Numbered from the stretch's first letter, positions 43,101 through 51,822 are shown. The stretch is 64,000 bases of DNA from Sphaerisporangium dianthi (GCF_042654065.1 NZ_JBHSFP010000016.1:1-64000), one strand, 5' to 3'. Numbers and translations: made by a program. Notes: generated by a model from the letters alone, not told the origin.

Positions 43101-44565
43101 GCTGGTCCTGGACCTCGACCGCTCCGGGCACCTGCACGTCATCGGCTCGCCGCGCAGCGGCCGCTCGCAGACGCTGCGCACCCTGGCCGCGGCGCTCGCC
43201 CGCGCCCACGGGGCCGATGACGTGCACATCTACGGCATCGACTGCGGCAACGGCGCCCTCAACGCGCTGGCCGCGCTGCCGCACTGCGGCGCGGTAGTCG
43301 AGCGCAACCAGACCGAACGCCTCGGACGGCTGCTGGACCGGCTCACCGCCGAGCTGACCACCCGCCAATCGCTGCTCGGCGCGCGCGGGACGGCCGACCT
43401 CGCCGAGTACCGGCGGATGGCTCCCGCTGAGGAGCGTCCGCCGCACATCGTGGTCATGGTGGACCGCTTCGAGGTCTTCGAGCGGGAGTTCGCCAACTTC
43501 GACAACGGCAGCTACCTGGAGCGGCTGCTGCGCCTGCTACGGGACGGCGCGGGCGCGGGCATCCACCTGGTGCTGGCCGGCGACCGCGTCCTCGGCTCGG
43601 CCCGGTTCGCGGGCACCACCGAGGACAAGATCGTGCTGCGGCTCAACGACCGGGCGGACTACTCGTCGGTGGGCCTCACCTCCCGGTCGGCCCCCTCCGA
43701 CCCGCCGCCGGGACGAGGCATGCGGGTGCAGGACACCAGCGAGGTGCAGATCGCCGTCCTCGGCGCCGACCTGTCGGGCACGGCCCAGGCGTCCGTCCTC
43801 ACCGCCCTCGGCGAGGAGCTGGCGGTGCGCGAGGCCGACGTCCCGCCGTCGCGCCGTCCGATACGCCTGGACCTGCTCCCCGACCGGATCACCTACCAGG
43901 CCGCCTCGGCGCTGCGGACCGCCCCCGGGCCGATGCTCCCGCTCGTCGCCGTCGGCGGCGACACCCTGACCGCCGTGGGCCCCGACCTGGCGGACGTGCC
44001 GACGTTCGTCGTCGCCGGCCCGCCCCGCACCGGACGCAGCACGGTGCTGGTCACGGTGGCACGATCGCTGCTGGAGCAGGGGACGGGGCTGATCCTGCTG
44101 GTTCCGCGGCGCTCGCCGCTGCGCGACCTCGCGGGCGTCCCAGGGGTGCAGGCCGTCTTCACCGACGCGGAGGTGACGGTCCCCGCGTTCCGCGCCGCTC
44201 TCGGCGACGTGCCGCAGGACAACGCGGTGATCCTCGTGGACGACGCGGAGCTGTTCATGCAGTCCGACATCGACGCCGATCTGTCGCTGCTGGCGCGCGG
44301 CGGCGCCGGGAACGGGTGGGGCCTGGTCCTGGCCGGCAACGCCGAGGCGCTGTCCCTCGGGCTCGCCGGCTGGGTGGGGCAGGTCAAGCGGAACCGGTCC
44401 GGGATGCTCCTGTCCCCGCAGAGCCTCAGCGACGGCGAGGTGATCGGGGTGCGGCTCACCCGGGGCCTGGTCGGGCAGGCCCCGCAGCCGGGCCGCGGCC
44501 TGCTGCACCTGGGGGACGGCACATTGACCACGGTGCAGGCGCCCAACACGGCGCCTGCCGGCTAG
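40156..44565 (+). CDS. EssC/EccC-type FtsK/SpoIIIE secretion ATPase (1469 aa)
   Basis: GTG 40156 has AGGGAA 10 bases upstream. N-terminus: ubiquitin-like region (1-90, DPVLYIGSEPVDPEATLYAA) and FHA-like region (about 96-195), as in Firmicute EssC. Two membrane helices (about 239-282) precede three FtsK-like ATPase domains. Domain 1 is intact (Walker A GTTGSGKSE at about 654-662, Walker B LLLVIDEFAS near 761). Domains 2 and 3 have P-loops with Lys replaced by Arg: GSPRSGRS (997-1004) and GPPRTGRS (1288-1295). In EccC, domain 1 is the energising ATPase and later domains bind substrates, which this fits. No EccB, EccD, EccE or mycosin is in the window. Confidence 0.92.
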   Translation: MRLNVSVRTPQDPGVSTVVAVETEPSAQVGRLAAELARAVGLAGAGRPGGPGGPGGADPVLYIGSEPVDPEATLYAAGVRDGLDLGLGAPVPGEPEPEGLVELRVVSGPGAGTSFRLPPGDYDIGGDAACRIRLPAGAPQVAARARVRVDRTVEVTASGQALLDGKELSGSAGWPEGSQLAAGDTLLELAVPASRRVPLTPAADGLGLEFNRPPRFRAARGGGRFRLPTPPAKPEKRPIPLLPILLVPVGGALVAILTTGRWSFVFLALLSPLGALLTQFGGRKQTQASYEEKLREHEASLARVNEAVDTAVLKEQHTLRLSLPDPASLLQAASQPSERLWERRWQDPDFLDVRVGTADLPSSLTVEDPTLEEYRRTTVPRLTQVPVAISLRGAGVTGVAGQAAANLAGWMTAQAAALHSPADLRIVVLAGPDGEDAWSWVRWLPHCQPQGEDAYALIGSTSDSMARRIGELGQLVAARVAAGPDVPRGGAAGSPDILVVLDQARRARSLPGVVGLLRDGPSVGVHTICLDREERSLPEECTAVVAIDADGVSVRTAQGAPPENVRVDSPERGWYERLARALAPLRGVGDTDESALPGSVRLLDLLGVEPPTAGAIGAGWALAGRSTRAILGAGYDGDFSVDLVRDGPHALVAGTTGSGKSELLQTLVATLAVVNRPDEMTFVLVDYKGGSAFAECADLPHTVGLVTDLDTHLVERALVSLGAELRRREQVLAEAGAKDIEDYLDKRARGGDVLSPLPRLLLVIDEFASMARELPDFISGLVNIAQRGRSLGIHLVLATQRPSGAVTADIRANTNLRIALRTTDASESRDIIDAPDSGAISPGTPGRAYARLGPSALLPFQAGRVGGRRPAGAVATSTDIAVRAQDVGWRELGGPLPIAARVKDSVSGQEAITDLAVLVRAVADAAHAAGVPAQPSPWLPPLPEVLRWTEPAAPKPRGDRDAALPAVEYGLVDLPADQDRRPLVLDLDRSGHLHVIGSPRSGRSQTLRTLAAALARAHGADDVHIYGIDCGNGALNALAALPHCGAVVERNQTERLGRLLDRLTAELTTRQSLLGARGTADLAEYRRMAPAEERPPHIVVMVDRFEVFEREFANFDNGSYLERLLRLLRDGAGAGIHLVLAGDRVLGSARFAGTTEDKIVLRLNDRADYSSVGLTSRSAPSDPPPGRGMRVQDTSEVQIAVLGADLSGTAQASVLTALGEELAVREADVPPSRRPIRLDLLPDRITYQAASALRTAPGPMLPLVAVGGDTLTAVGPDLADVPTFVVAGPPRTGRSTVLVTVARSLLEQGTGLILLVPRRSPLRDLAGVPGVQAVFTDAEVTVPAFRAALGDVPQDNAVILVDDAELFMQSDIDADLSLLARGGAGNGWGLVLAGNAEALSLGLAGWVGQVKRNRSGMLLSPQSLSDGEVIGVRLTRGLVGQAPQPGRGLLHLGDGTLTTVQAPNTAPAG

Positions 44566-44594
44566 AGGCGGCGCGAACCGCGCGCCGCACGGTG

Positions 44595-44633
44595 GTGGGG
44601 CCGGACCGAGACGACCTCCCGGACCGGCCCCAC
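44595..44633. terminator. Hairpin between convergent ATPase and 44645 genes
   Basis: GTGGGGCCGG and CCGGCCCCAC (10-bp arms) with a 19-base loop, placed between the two convergent stop codons (44565 and 44645), so it can serve both strands. Confidence 0.6.
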
Positions 44634-44644
44634 GGCCACTCCGC

Positions 44645-45289
44645 TCAGGTGCCGGAGGGCGCCTTGGCCGGCAGGAAGCGGAACGTGCCGCTGATCGCGT
44701 CGAACAGCTCGTAGACCTCCGCTTCGAGCGGCAGGTTAGGGCTGGCACAGGTGATGATCAGGTAGTCGCGCTCGGACTCCGGCATCGGGACGACGGTGTG
44801 CATCGTGAGCATCCGCACCGAGACCTCCGTGGTGAGCGACGCCTCCTCGGTGCCGGTGATCCGGGCCACCTCGCCGATGCCGGGAAGGGTCACGGTGGAG
44901 ACGGTCCGGCCGGCGGGCGCCTTCCCGGCGCCGGGCTCCCCCGCGCCGCCGGGCCCGGAGGCGGGGGCCGGTGACAGCTGCGCGGTGAGCACCGGCAAGG
45001 TCAGCTCCCGTCCCGGCGGGACGCTGACGGCGAAGACCATGGTGTACCCGAGGAACAGGCCGTCGTCGAACATGGTGGCCGTGCCGGCGGCGAACAGCGC
45101 GCCGCGGCGGCGGGCGGCCCTGCTGATCTCGCGGGCCTGCCGGAACATGTCGTTGATCGCGGCCTGCTCGCGCGCGCCGCCGGCCATCGCCAGGGCCGCG
45201 GCGCGGGTCTCGGCGAGGGCGTCACCCGAGATGTCCAGATCCGCCCAGGAGTCCGGCACGTCGAGAACGAAACGGTCGACGGGCGCCAT
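44645..45289 (-). CDS. Unknown protein of the type VII locus (214 aa)
   Basis: Start ATG 45289 overlaps the stop of the preceding gene (TGATG). No signal peptide or membrane helix. It begins MAPVDRFVLDVPDSWADLDI, has a helical middle (AAINDMFRQAREISRAARRR, then GALFAAGTATMFDDGLF), a Pro/Gly linker and a C-terminal beta-rich part with SERDYLIITCASPNLPLEAE. I do not recognise a family. It resembles EspG/SseB-like cytosolic accessory proteins in size and composition only. Coupling to the small gene at 45289-45567 and facing the ATPase gene suggests a role in handling secretion substrates. Confidence 0.8.
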   Translation of the reverse strand: MAPVDRFVLDVPDSWADLDISGDALAETRAAALAMAGGAREQAAINDMFRQAREISRAARRRGALFAAGTATMFDDGLFLGYTMVFAVSVPPGRELTLPVLTAQLSPAPASGPGGAGEPGAGKAPAGRTVSTVTLPGIGEVARITGTEEASLTTEVSVRMLTMHTVVPMPESERDYLIITCASPNLPLEAEVYELFDAISGTFRFLPAKAPSGT

Positions 45290-45567
45290 CAGTTGCCTTC
45301 CAGGTGGGCCACGGACTTGTCGTCGGTCTCCTTGTACTTCTCCACGATCTGGTCGACGGCCTTCTTGATCGCCTCGCACTGGCGGTGCAGCTGGTTGCGC
45401 CCGTCCTTCCAGCGGCTCTCGAAGTGGTCGGCCTGGTCGATCAGCGGATAACCCACGGCCCGGTCGAAGTCGATGCCGGACTTGCCGATGTCGATGTGGT
45501 CGAGGACGAACCCCAGCGACCGCGACACCTCCTTCAGCTCGGCGTCCGGGATATTGATATCGGCCAT
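45289..45567 (-). CDS. Small helical protein of the type VII locus (92 aa)
   Basis: Start ATG 45567 (MADINIPDAELKEVSRSLGF) rather than the longer frame to 45627. Two helices flank a turn: FVLDHIDIGKSGIDFDRAVG, then DHFESRWKDGRNQLHRQCEA and IKKAVDQIVEKYKETDD. The size and the R-W-K-D-G-R turn recall WXG100-like proteins (W-x-x-G), so it may be the second half of a heterodimer, but no family is certain. Translationally coupled to the 214-residue gene. Confidence 0.78.
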   Translation of the reverse strand: MADINIPDAELKEVSRSLGFVLDHIDIGKSGIDFDRAVGYPLIDQADHFESRWKDGRNQLHRQCEAIKKAVDQIVEKYKETDDKSVAHLEGN

Positions 45568-45854
45568 CGTGCCCCCACGTGCGGAAGTGCCCATCGTCGG
45601 TACCGCGTACCGTCTCCTGCCTGACACACGTAACAGAGCACGTCAGAGGTTCACTCCCCCGCCTCCCCGACCCCTCGGGACACCTCAGGGGTTCGCCCGC
45701 GACCTCCGGCTGCTTCTCCGGCGCACGTCCGAGGTTCGCCGCCGACGCCTCCGGCCTCGTGCCCGGGAATCGCACGGCCTTCGCGGCGGCCGCCTTTGAA
45801 CCCGGCGGGCCGTTGCCTCGTGTTCCCCAGGTGAGACTCGAAACCAACCGCGGC

Positions 45855-46571
45855 ATGGTCCGCAGGCCCGGCGTCCGCGTGCTGGCGGCGGCCGCCGTCC
45901 TGTGCGGGCTGGCCGGCCTCTCCGGCTGTGGAAAGGTCGTGACGATCGGCGACGCCGCTCCGGCGGCTCCGGCGTCCACGCCCGCGTCGGCCCCCGCTTC
46001 CGCGTCCTCCCCCGCGTCCGCGCCCGCGACGCAGGCCGCCCCCGCCCAGACGTCCGGCGGCGACGACTCCGGCTCAGGCGGCGACGACTCCGGCGCAGGC
46101 GGCGGCACGTTGCAGCTGGTCGGCGGCTCGGCGGCGGAGCACGGGCTGACCGGTGACGGCGGGACGGTGACCGGGGCGGCCGCCCAGGAGCGGCCTCCGG
46201 TCTGGGTGCAGCTCACGGCCGTCCGTTCGCGGACGCTGGACGCCCACCTCGTCGACGTGAACCAGTCGACGCTCTACCGGTTCGACAAGGACACCGCGTC
46301 TCCCTCGCGGTCGGCCTGCTCGGGGCAGTGCGCCGTCACCTGGCCGCCGGTGACCATCAAGGAGGGCGGCAAGGTGTACGTCTCAGGTGTCCGGCCGGCG
46401 CAGGTCGGCGGGATCCGGCGGGACGACGGCACCGTGCAGCTCACGGTGGGCGGATGGCCCGTCTACCGCTACTCCGGCGACGACGCGCCCGGTGAGGAGA
46501 ACGGCCAGGGCATCGGCGGCACCTGGTTCGCCGTGGCCCCCGACGGCGGCAAGGCCGTCCCCCGGAGCTAG
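45855..46571 (+). CDS. Lipoprotein with COG4315/PF03640 repeats (238 aa)
   Basis: ATG 45855 gives a classic lipoprotein signal peptide (MVRRPGVRVLAAAAVLCGLA, then LSGC as the lipobox). GTG 45831 is an alternative. An Ala/Pro/Ser and Gly/Asp-rich spacer leads to the secreted-repeat domain: LVDVNQSTLYRFDKDT, SACSGQCAVTWPPV and GWPVYRYSGDDAPGEENGQG, the F/Y-D ... C-x-x-x-C ... W-P motifs of COG4315. Function unknown; it is attached to the outer face of the membrane. It does not look coupled to the divergent pair upstream. Confidence 0.85.
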   Translation: MVRRPGVRVLAAAAVLCGLAGLSGCGKVVTIGDAAPAAPASTPASAPASASSPASAPATQAAPAQTSGGDDSGSGGDDSGAGGGTLQLVGGSAAEHGLTGDGGTVTGAAAQERPPVWVQLTAVRSRTLDAHLVDVNQSTLYRFDKDTASPSRSACSGQCAVTWPPVTIKEGGKVYVSGVRPAQVGGIRRDDGTVQLTVGGWPVYRYSGDDAPGEENGQGIGGTWFAVAPDGGKAVPRS

Positions 46572-46651
46572 ACGGGTCCGTCCCGACCAGGTGGTGGGCG
46601 GCGTGATGCCCGGCGGGCCAGGGCGGCCATGCCGGGCGTCGACGGCCGTGA

Positions 46652-47434
46652 TCAGGCGTCCCGCCGCTGGAACACCGCGAACGCCATGGCGAGCAGCACA
46701 GCGGTGAAGGCGGCCATGACGCCGAGGCCCGTCCAGGGGGCCAGTCGTCCAGGTATGGGGACCGTCGTGGCGATCTGGAGGCCGGCCGAAATCGGCCAGT
46801 ACGTCTGCACCCACGCCCCGATCACCTCACCCATGAGCCGGGGGCCGATGATCGGGATGATGAAGTTGACGACCACCACGAAGGTGATCGCGCCGGTGGT
46901 GACCCGCAGCAGACAGCCGGACGCCACACCCACCAAGCCCACCAGCGTCCAGATCAGGCCCATGCCGACGACGGCGCGCAGCACGCCGGGCTGGCCCAAT
47001 GTCGCGGCGGGGGCGCCGCCGCCGGCGATCGCCGGCTGTCCGAGCAAGAACGCCCCGAAGCTCGCCACCTGCCCGCTCACCAGCGCGATCAGGCCGAACG
47101 TCCCCACCTTGGCGGCCATCAGCCGTCCACGCCGAGGCACCACGGTGACGCTGGTGCGGATCATCCCGGTGGAGTACTCGGACGTCATGATCAGCACACC
47201 CAGCGCGCCCACGCTGATCTGGGCGAACAGGAACCCGCCGTACATGCTGATGAAGGTGGCGTCGAACGTCCCGGAACCGCCCGACGCGTTGTAGCCCGCG
47301 CCGGCGTTGCGGGCGGTGAGGGCGCCGAGCCCGACCATGAGCGCCACCGAGACCAGCAGGCTCGGGACGTTGGACGGGATCGAGCGGAACTTGGTCCACT
47401 CCGAACGGACCGTGTCCGCGACGGGGCCGCTCAT
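46652..47434 (-). CDS. ABC-2 type transporter permease (260 aa)
   Basis: ATG 47434 overlaps the ATPase stop by 4 bp. It has six hydrophobic segments, with the family pattern VRSEWTKFRSIPSNVPSLLV at the N-terminus, SVGALGVLIMTSEYSTGMIR in the middle, and VFQRRDA at the end, typical of the ABC-2 exporters that actinobacteria often carry. It forms a two-gene exporter with the ATPase upstream. Substrate unknown: peptide, lipid or drug export is possible. Confidence 0.9.
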   Translation of the reverse strand: MSGPVADTVRSEWTKFRSIPSNVPSLLVSVALMVGLGALTARNAGAGYNASGGSGTFDATFISMYGGFLFAQISVGALGVLIMTSEYSTGMIRTSVTVVPRRGRLMAAKVGTFGLIALVSGQVASFGAFLLGQPAIAGGGAPAATLGQPGVLRAVVGMGLIWTLVGLVGVASGCLLRVTTGAITFVVVVNFIIPIIGPRLMGEVIGAWVQTYWPISAGLQIATTVPIPGRLAPWTGLGVMAAFTAVLLAMAFAVFQRRDA

Positions 47435-48330
47435 GCCACGCTCGCCTGGAACTCGATGCTGTCCCGGGTCAGGTCCATGTACGCCTGTTCGAGGGAGCGC
47501 TGGGGTGTCAGCTCCGACAGCGCCACGCCGGCGGTCAGCGCCACCTTGCCGATGTCCCTGGCCTCCAGCCCGGTGACGATGAGGGCGCCGTCGGTGCCCG
47601 GCCGCACGGCGGCGCCGGCCTCGGACAGATGGCGGGCGAGGAGTTCGTGGTCGTCGGCGCGGACCAGCACGCCGGAGCCCTGCCGGACGAACTCGCCGAT
47701 GCCGATGTCGGCGATCAGCTTCCCCTTGCCGATGATGATGAGGTGGTCGGCGGTCAGGGCCATCTCGCTCATCAGGTGGCTGGAGACCAGGACGGTGCGG
47801 TCCTCGGCGGCGAGCCCGCGCATCAGCTCGCGGATCCACTTGATGCCTTCGGGATCCAGGCCGTTGACCGGTTCGTCGAACATCAGCACCTTCGGGTCGC
47901 CGAGCAGGGCCACCGCGATGCCGAGCCGCTGGCTCATGCCCAGGGAGAAGGTGCCGGCCCGCTTGCGGGCCACCGATTCGAGCCCGACCATCCGCAGGAC
48001 CTCGTCCACCCGGTCGCCGGAGATCCCGTTGGTCTGGGCGAGGCAGAGCAGGTGGTCGCGCGCCGTGCGCCCCGGGTGCACCGCGCGGGCATCCAGTAAG
48101 GCGCCTAACTCACGCATCGGCCGGGGCAGGCCGACGTAACCACGGCCGTTGACCGTCACGCTTCCTGCGTCGGGCCGGTCGAGGCCGAGGACCATCCTCA
48201 TCGTCGTCGACTTTCCCGCCCCGTTGGGCCCGAGGAAGCCGGTCACCCTGCCCGGCTCGACGGTGAAGCTCAGCCCGTCCACGGCGGTCTTGTCCCCGTA
48301 GCGCTTGGTCAGCCCGTTTATGTCGATCAT
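47431..48330 (-). CDS. ABC transporter ATP-binding protein (299 aa)
   Basis: AGGAGG lies about 9 bases before ATG 48330; the frame continues to 48402 without support. Walker A GPNGAGKSTTMRMVLG (about 34-49), signature FSLGMSQRLGIAVALL (about 132) and Walker B VLMFDEPVNGLDPEG (about 152) define a DrrA/BcrA-like ATPase with a C-terminal extension of about 90 residues. It pairs with the following permease. The AfsR-like regulator starts divergently about 265 bp away and may influence the operon. Confidence 0.93.
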   Translation of the reverse strand: MIDINGLTKRYGDKTAVDGLSFTVEPGRVTGFLGPNGAGKSTTMRMVLGLDRPDAGSVTVNGRGYVGLPRPMRELGALLDARAVHPGRTARDHLLCLAQTNGISGDRVDEVLRMVGLESVARKRAGTFSLGMSQRLGIAVALLGDPKVLMFDEPVNGLDPEGIKWIRELMRGLAAEDRTVLVSSHLMSEMALTADHLIIIGKGKLIADIGIGEFVRQGSGVLVRADDHELLARHLSEAGAAVRPGTDGALIVTGLEARDIGKVALTAGVALSELTPQRSLEQAYMDLTRDSIEFQASVA

Positions 48331-48595
48331 TTCTGGCGCCTCCTGGAGCCGAGGGATGGGCAGGTCCCTCCGGACCCGGACCCGGCCCCGTAGGCGTACC
48401 ACACTTATCGATCATCAGCCCGGCCGCCTCGGACGCCGGCCTCAGGCCGTATCCGGCGAAATAGCGACCGAAGGTTGTTATGTACAGATAAGTCGATAAA
48501 TCTCTCATACTTAACTGAGGCGATGTACGTGACCGCGTCCCCTGATGATCGTCGGCGGGCGCGGACCTCGGGGGTATGTGCCTGTGGAGTCGGAA

Positions 48596-51500
48596 ATGAC
48601 GCCCACCGGGCCCGTGCGGTTCGCCGTACTCGGGCCGGTACTGGGCTGGCGGGACGGGGCGGAGCTGAATCTCGGGCCGCCGCGCCAGCGCGCGGTGCTC
48701 GCCGTGCTGCTCGCCCGCGTCGGCCGTCCTACCGGTCTGGCCGAGATCGTCGACGTCCTGTGGGGGCAGGACCCGCCGGAGAGCGCGGTCAACGTCGTCC
48801 AGCGGCACATCGGGGCGCTCCGCCGGCTGCTGGAGCCCGATCTGCCGCGCAGGGCGGTCGGCAGGTGGCTGGTGCGCAGCGGCGGCGGCTACCGGCTCGA
48901 TCTGGACGCCGGCGCGCTGGATCTGCTCCGGTTCCGCGCCCTCGTCGACCGGGCACGGCGCGGGACGGCCGGCGATGCCCCGGCGAGCGTGCGGCTGTTC
49001 GTGGAAGCGCTGGAGCTGTGGCGCGGACCGGCCGCCGACGGGATCTCCGAGGAGATACGGGCTCGCCCGCTGTTCGCGGCCCTGGACCAGGAGTACCTGG
49101 AGGTCCTCAAGGAGGCGGCCGACACCGCGCTGCGGGCCAGGACCGTGACCCGGCTCGTGCCGCTGCTCCAGCAGGCCGCGGGGGCGAACCCGTTCGACGA
49201 GCCGTTGCACACGCGCCTGCTGCTCGCCCTCGCGGCCACCGGCCACCGCGCGGGAGCGCTCGCCGTCTACCGGGCGATGTACTCGCGGCTGGACGAGTCC
49301 CTCGGCATCGGGCCCGGGCCGGAGATGCGCGCCGCCCACGATCAGGTGCTCGGGGAAACCGCGCCCGAGCCACCCCCTCCCGCGCCGGCCGAGACCGCGC
49401 CACCAGCGGAGAACACCGGACCGGCCGGAGCCCCGCGACCGTCCGGAGCCGCGGAACCCTCGCGGACCCCAGACCCCACAGGGACCGCGAGGCCGTCAGG
49501 GAATGTGAGGCCGGCGGGGACCGCGGAGCCGTCAGGGAATGTGAGGCCGTCAGAGACCGCGGAGCCGGCGGGGACCGCGACGGCGGGCCGGGTGCGGCCC
49601 GCGCAGTTGCCGGCGGATCTGCCGGCGTTCGCCGGGCGGCGCGAGGAGCTCGCCCAGGTGCTCGCACTGCTGCCGGACGGGAACGACCCGGCGGCGGCCG
49701 TGGTGATCAGCGCGATCGGCGGCATGGCGGGCGTCGGCAAGACCACGCTCGCCGTGCACTGGGCTCACCAGGTGGCCCACCGGTTCCCCGACGGCCAGCT
49801 GTACGTCGACCTGCGCGGGTTCGACCCGGCGGGTCCCCTGGATCCGGCCGAGGCTCTGCGCGCCTTCCTCAGCGCGCTCGGCGTCCCCACGCGGGAGGTT
49901 CCCCCTGGTCTGGACGCCCGGGCCGCGCTGTACCGCAGCCTGCTGGCCGACCGGCGGGTGCTGGTGCTGCTCGACAACGCCCGCGACTCGGGGCAGGCCC
50001 GGCCGCTTCTGCCGGCCGCGCCCGGCTGCCTGGCCGTCGTCACCAGTCGTAACCAGCTGTCGGGCCTGGTGGCCGGCGAAGGCGCCCGCCCGCTGACCCT
50101 GGATCTGCTGTCCGACGCCGAGGCGCACGAGTTCCTCTCGCTGCGGCTCGGCGCGGACCGGGTCAGGGCGGAGCCCGCGGCGGTGCGGGAGATCGCCGCG
50201 CTGTGCGCCAGGCTGCCCATCGCGCTGGCCGTCGCCTCGGCGCGGGCGCTGACCAACCCGGGGTTCTCTCTCGCGGCCATCGCCGCCGAACTGCGCGCGG
50301 CCCACGGCAGCCTCGACGCCTTCACAGGCGCCGACGGCGCGGACGTCGGGGCGGTGTTCTCCTGCTCCTACCGCGCGCTCACGCCGCCCGCCGCGAAGCT
50401 GTTCCGCCTGCTCGCCCTGCATCCGGGCCCGGACGTCAGCGCCTCGGCCGCCGCCGCGCTGGTGGGACTGCCCGTCCGCCGTACCCGTCCCCTGCTGGCC
50501 GAGCTGACCCGCGCCCACCTGCTCACCGAACACGTCCCCGGCCGCTACGGCGGCCACGACCTGCTGCGCGCGTACGCGGCCGACCGCGGCCAGGCCGAGG
50601 ACAGCGAGTCCGGACGGCGGGCGGCGGTCCAGCGCATGGTGGACCACTATCTGCACTCGGCGTACCGGGCGGCCCGGCTGTTCTCCAGCCATCGCGACGC
50701 GATCCCTCTGCCACCGCCCGTGCCCGGGGTCTTCCCCGACGACCTCGCCGACCCCGAACAGGCCTCGGACTGGCTCACCACCGAGCATGCCGTACTGCTG
50801 GCCGTCATCGGTTCGGCCGCGGACACCGGTCTGGACGCGTCCGCCTGGCGGCTGGCCTGGGCCATCGCGCACTTCCTCGGCCGGCGAGGGCACTGGCACG
50901 ACCTCGCCGCCTCGCACCGCGTCGCGCTCAAGGCCGCGCAGCGGATCGGCGACAGGACCGGCATGGCGCACGCCCATCGCGGTCTCGCCCGAGCCTCCGC
51001 CGACCTGGGCCGTCACGACGAGGCGATGCTCCACCTGGACCGCGCGCTGGAACTGTTCGCGAGCGCCGGGGACGGCGTCGCCCAGGCGCACACCCACCGC
51101 AACCTCAGCTGGGTGCTGGAACTGCGGGAGAGATACGAGGGCGCGCTCGTCCACGCCCAGCAGGCTTACGACCTCTTCCAGGCCGCGGGCCACCGGCCGG
51201 GGCAGGCCGCCTCGCTCAACGCGGTCGGCTGGTACCACGCCCTGCTCGGCCGCCACGAGCGGGCCCTGGCCCACTGCCGGCGCGCGCTCGCCCTGCTGGA
51301 GGAGCTCGGAGACCTCTACGGCCAGGCCGACACGCTCGACAGCCTCGGCTACGCCCTGCACCACCTCGGCCGCTACGAGGAGGCCACCGCCAGCTACCAG
51401 AGCGCCCTGGAGCTCTACCGGCGCCTCGGCGTCCGCTACGCCGAGAGCGACACCCTCACCCGCCTGAGCGACACCCACCTGTCGGCCGGCCGCGCGGAGC

Positions 51501-51619
51501 AGGCACGCGACGCCCTGCGCGAGGCGCTGGCCGGCCTGGACGAGCTCGGCCACCCCGGCGCCGCCCCGGTCCGCGCCAGGCTCCGCGCCCTGGAGCTCCC
51601 CTCCACCGCCCGCACCTAG
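48596..51619 (+). CDS. AfsR/SARP-family regulator: OmpR-type DNA-binding, BTAD, NB-ARC, TPR (1007 aa)
   Basis: ATG 48596 is preferred, with GGAG upstream. Domains: winged helix (1-95, VRFAVLGPVLGWRDGAELNL), BTAD (about 100-250, ending AVYRAMYSRLDESLGIGPGP), a repetitive Pro/Ser/Thr/Ala linker (about 258-341, with EPSGNVRPSETAEPAGTAT), NB-ARC with P-loop IGGMAGVGKTTLAVHW (about 371-386) and Walker B VLVLLDNA (about 455), then TPRs (about 780-1000). Such regulators activate secondary-metabolite or developmental genes and switch through ATP binding. Its likely targets are unknown; the nearest genes are the ABC exporter. Confidence 0.92.
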   Translation: MTPTGPVRFAVLGPVLGWRDGAELNLGPPRQRAVLAVLLARVGRPTGLAEIVDVLWGQDPPESAVNVVQRHIGALRRLLEPDLPRRAVGRWLVRSGGGYRLDLDAGALDLLRFRALVDRARRGTAGDAPASVRLFVEALELWRGPAADGISEEIRARPLFAALDQEYLEVLKEAADTALRARTVTRLVPLLQQAAGANPFDEPLHTRLLLALAATGHRAGALAVYRAMYSRLDESLGIGPGPEMRAAHDQVLGETAPEPPPPAPAETAPPAENTGPAGAPRPSGAAEPSRTPDPTGTARPSGNVRPAGTAEPSGNVRPSETAEPAGTATAGRVRPAQLPADLPAFAGRREELAQVLALLPDGNDPAAAVVISAIGGMAGVGKTTLAVHWAHQVAHRFPDGQLYVDLRGFDPAGPLDPAEALRAFLSALGVPTREVPPGLDARAALYRSLLADRRVLVLLDNARDSGQARPLLPAAPGCLAVVTSRNQLSGLVAGEGARPLTLDLLSDAEAHEFLSLRLGADRVRAEPAAVREIAALCARLPIALAVASARALTNPGFSLAAIAAELRAAHGSLDAFTGADGADVGAVFSCSYRALTPPAAKLFRLLALHPGPDVSASAAAALVGLPVRRTRPLLAELTRAHLLTEHVPGRYGGHDLLRAYAADRGQAEDSESGRRAAVQRMVDHYLHSAYRAARLFSSHRDAIPLPPPVPGVFPDDLADPEQASDWLTTEHAVLLAVIGSAADTGLDASAWRLAWAIAHFLGRRGHWHDLAASHRVALKAAQRIGDRTGMAHAHRGLARASADLGRHDEAMLHLDRALELFASAGDGVAQAHTHRNLSWVLELRERYEGALVHAQQAYDLFQAAGHRPGQAASLNAVGWYHALLGRHERALAHCRRALALLEELGDLYGQADTLDSLGYALHHLGRYEEATASYQSALELYRRLGVRYAESDTLTRLSDTHLSAGRAEQARDALREALAGLDELGHPGAAPVRARLRALELPSTART

Positions 51620-51660
51620 CACGGCCTCGCGGACCCTAGCCGGCTCGCGCACCGCGAAAC

Positions 51661-51698
51661 AGCACCGGAGCCCCCGGTCATCCGAGGGCTCCGGCGCT
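51661..51698. terminator. Terminator between convergent AfsR-like and Gly/His-rich genes
   Basis: CCGGAGCCC (51665-51673) and GGGCTCCGG (51686-51694) pair perfectly, extended by AGC/GCT at the ends, giving a stem of about 12 bp. Confidence 0.65.
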
Positions 51699-51822
51699 GT
51701 TCGACTTCACCCGCCGTCAGCTCTCCAGGAAGCGACGGCAGCGGTACGCCCCAGGCGCGGAAATGCCGTCCGCCTGCTTGATACCGATGGAAATGCCCTG
51801 GAGCGAATTCACCGGAGCGCGG

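Noticed and set aside
39757..43446. A 1200-codon open frame antisense to the EssC-like gene
   Set aside because: Composition is Gly/Arg/Val-rich without domains; the plus strand has conserved ATPase motifs.
48402..48495. Inverted-like ACTTATCGA and TCGATAAAT elements as an AfsR binding site
   Set aside because: They are more than 80 bp apart, imperfect, and do not form the heptamer direct repeats expected for SARP binding, so I did not list them.
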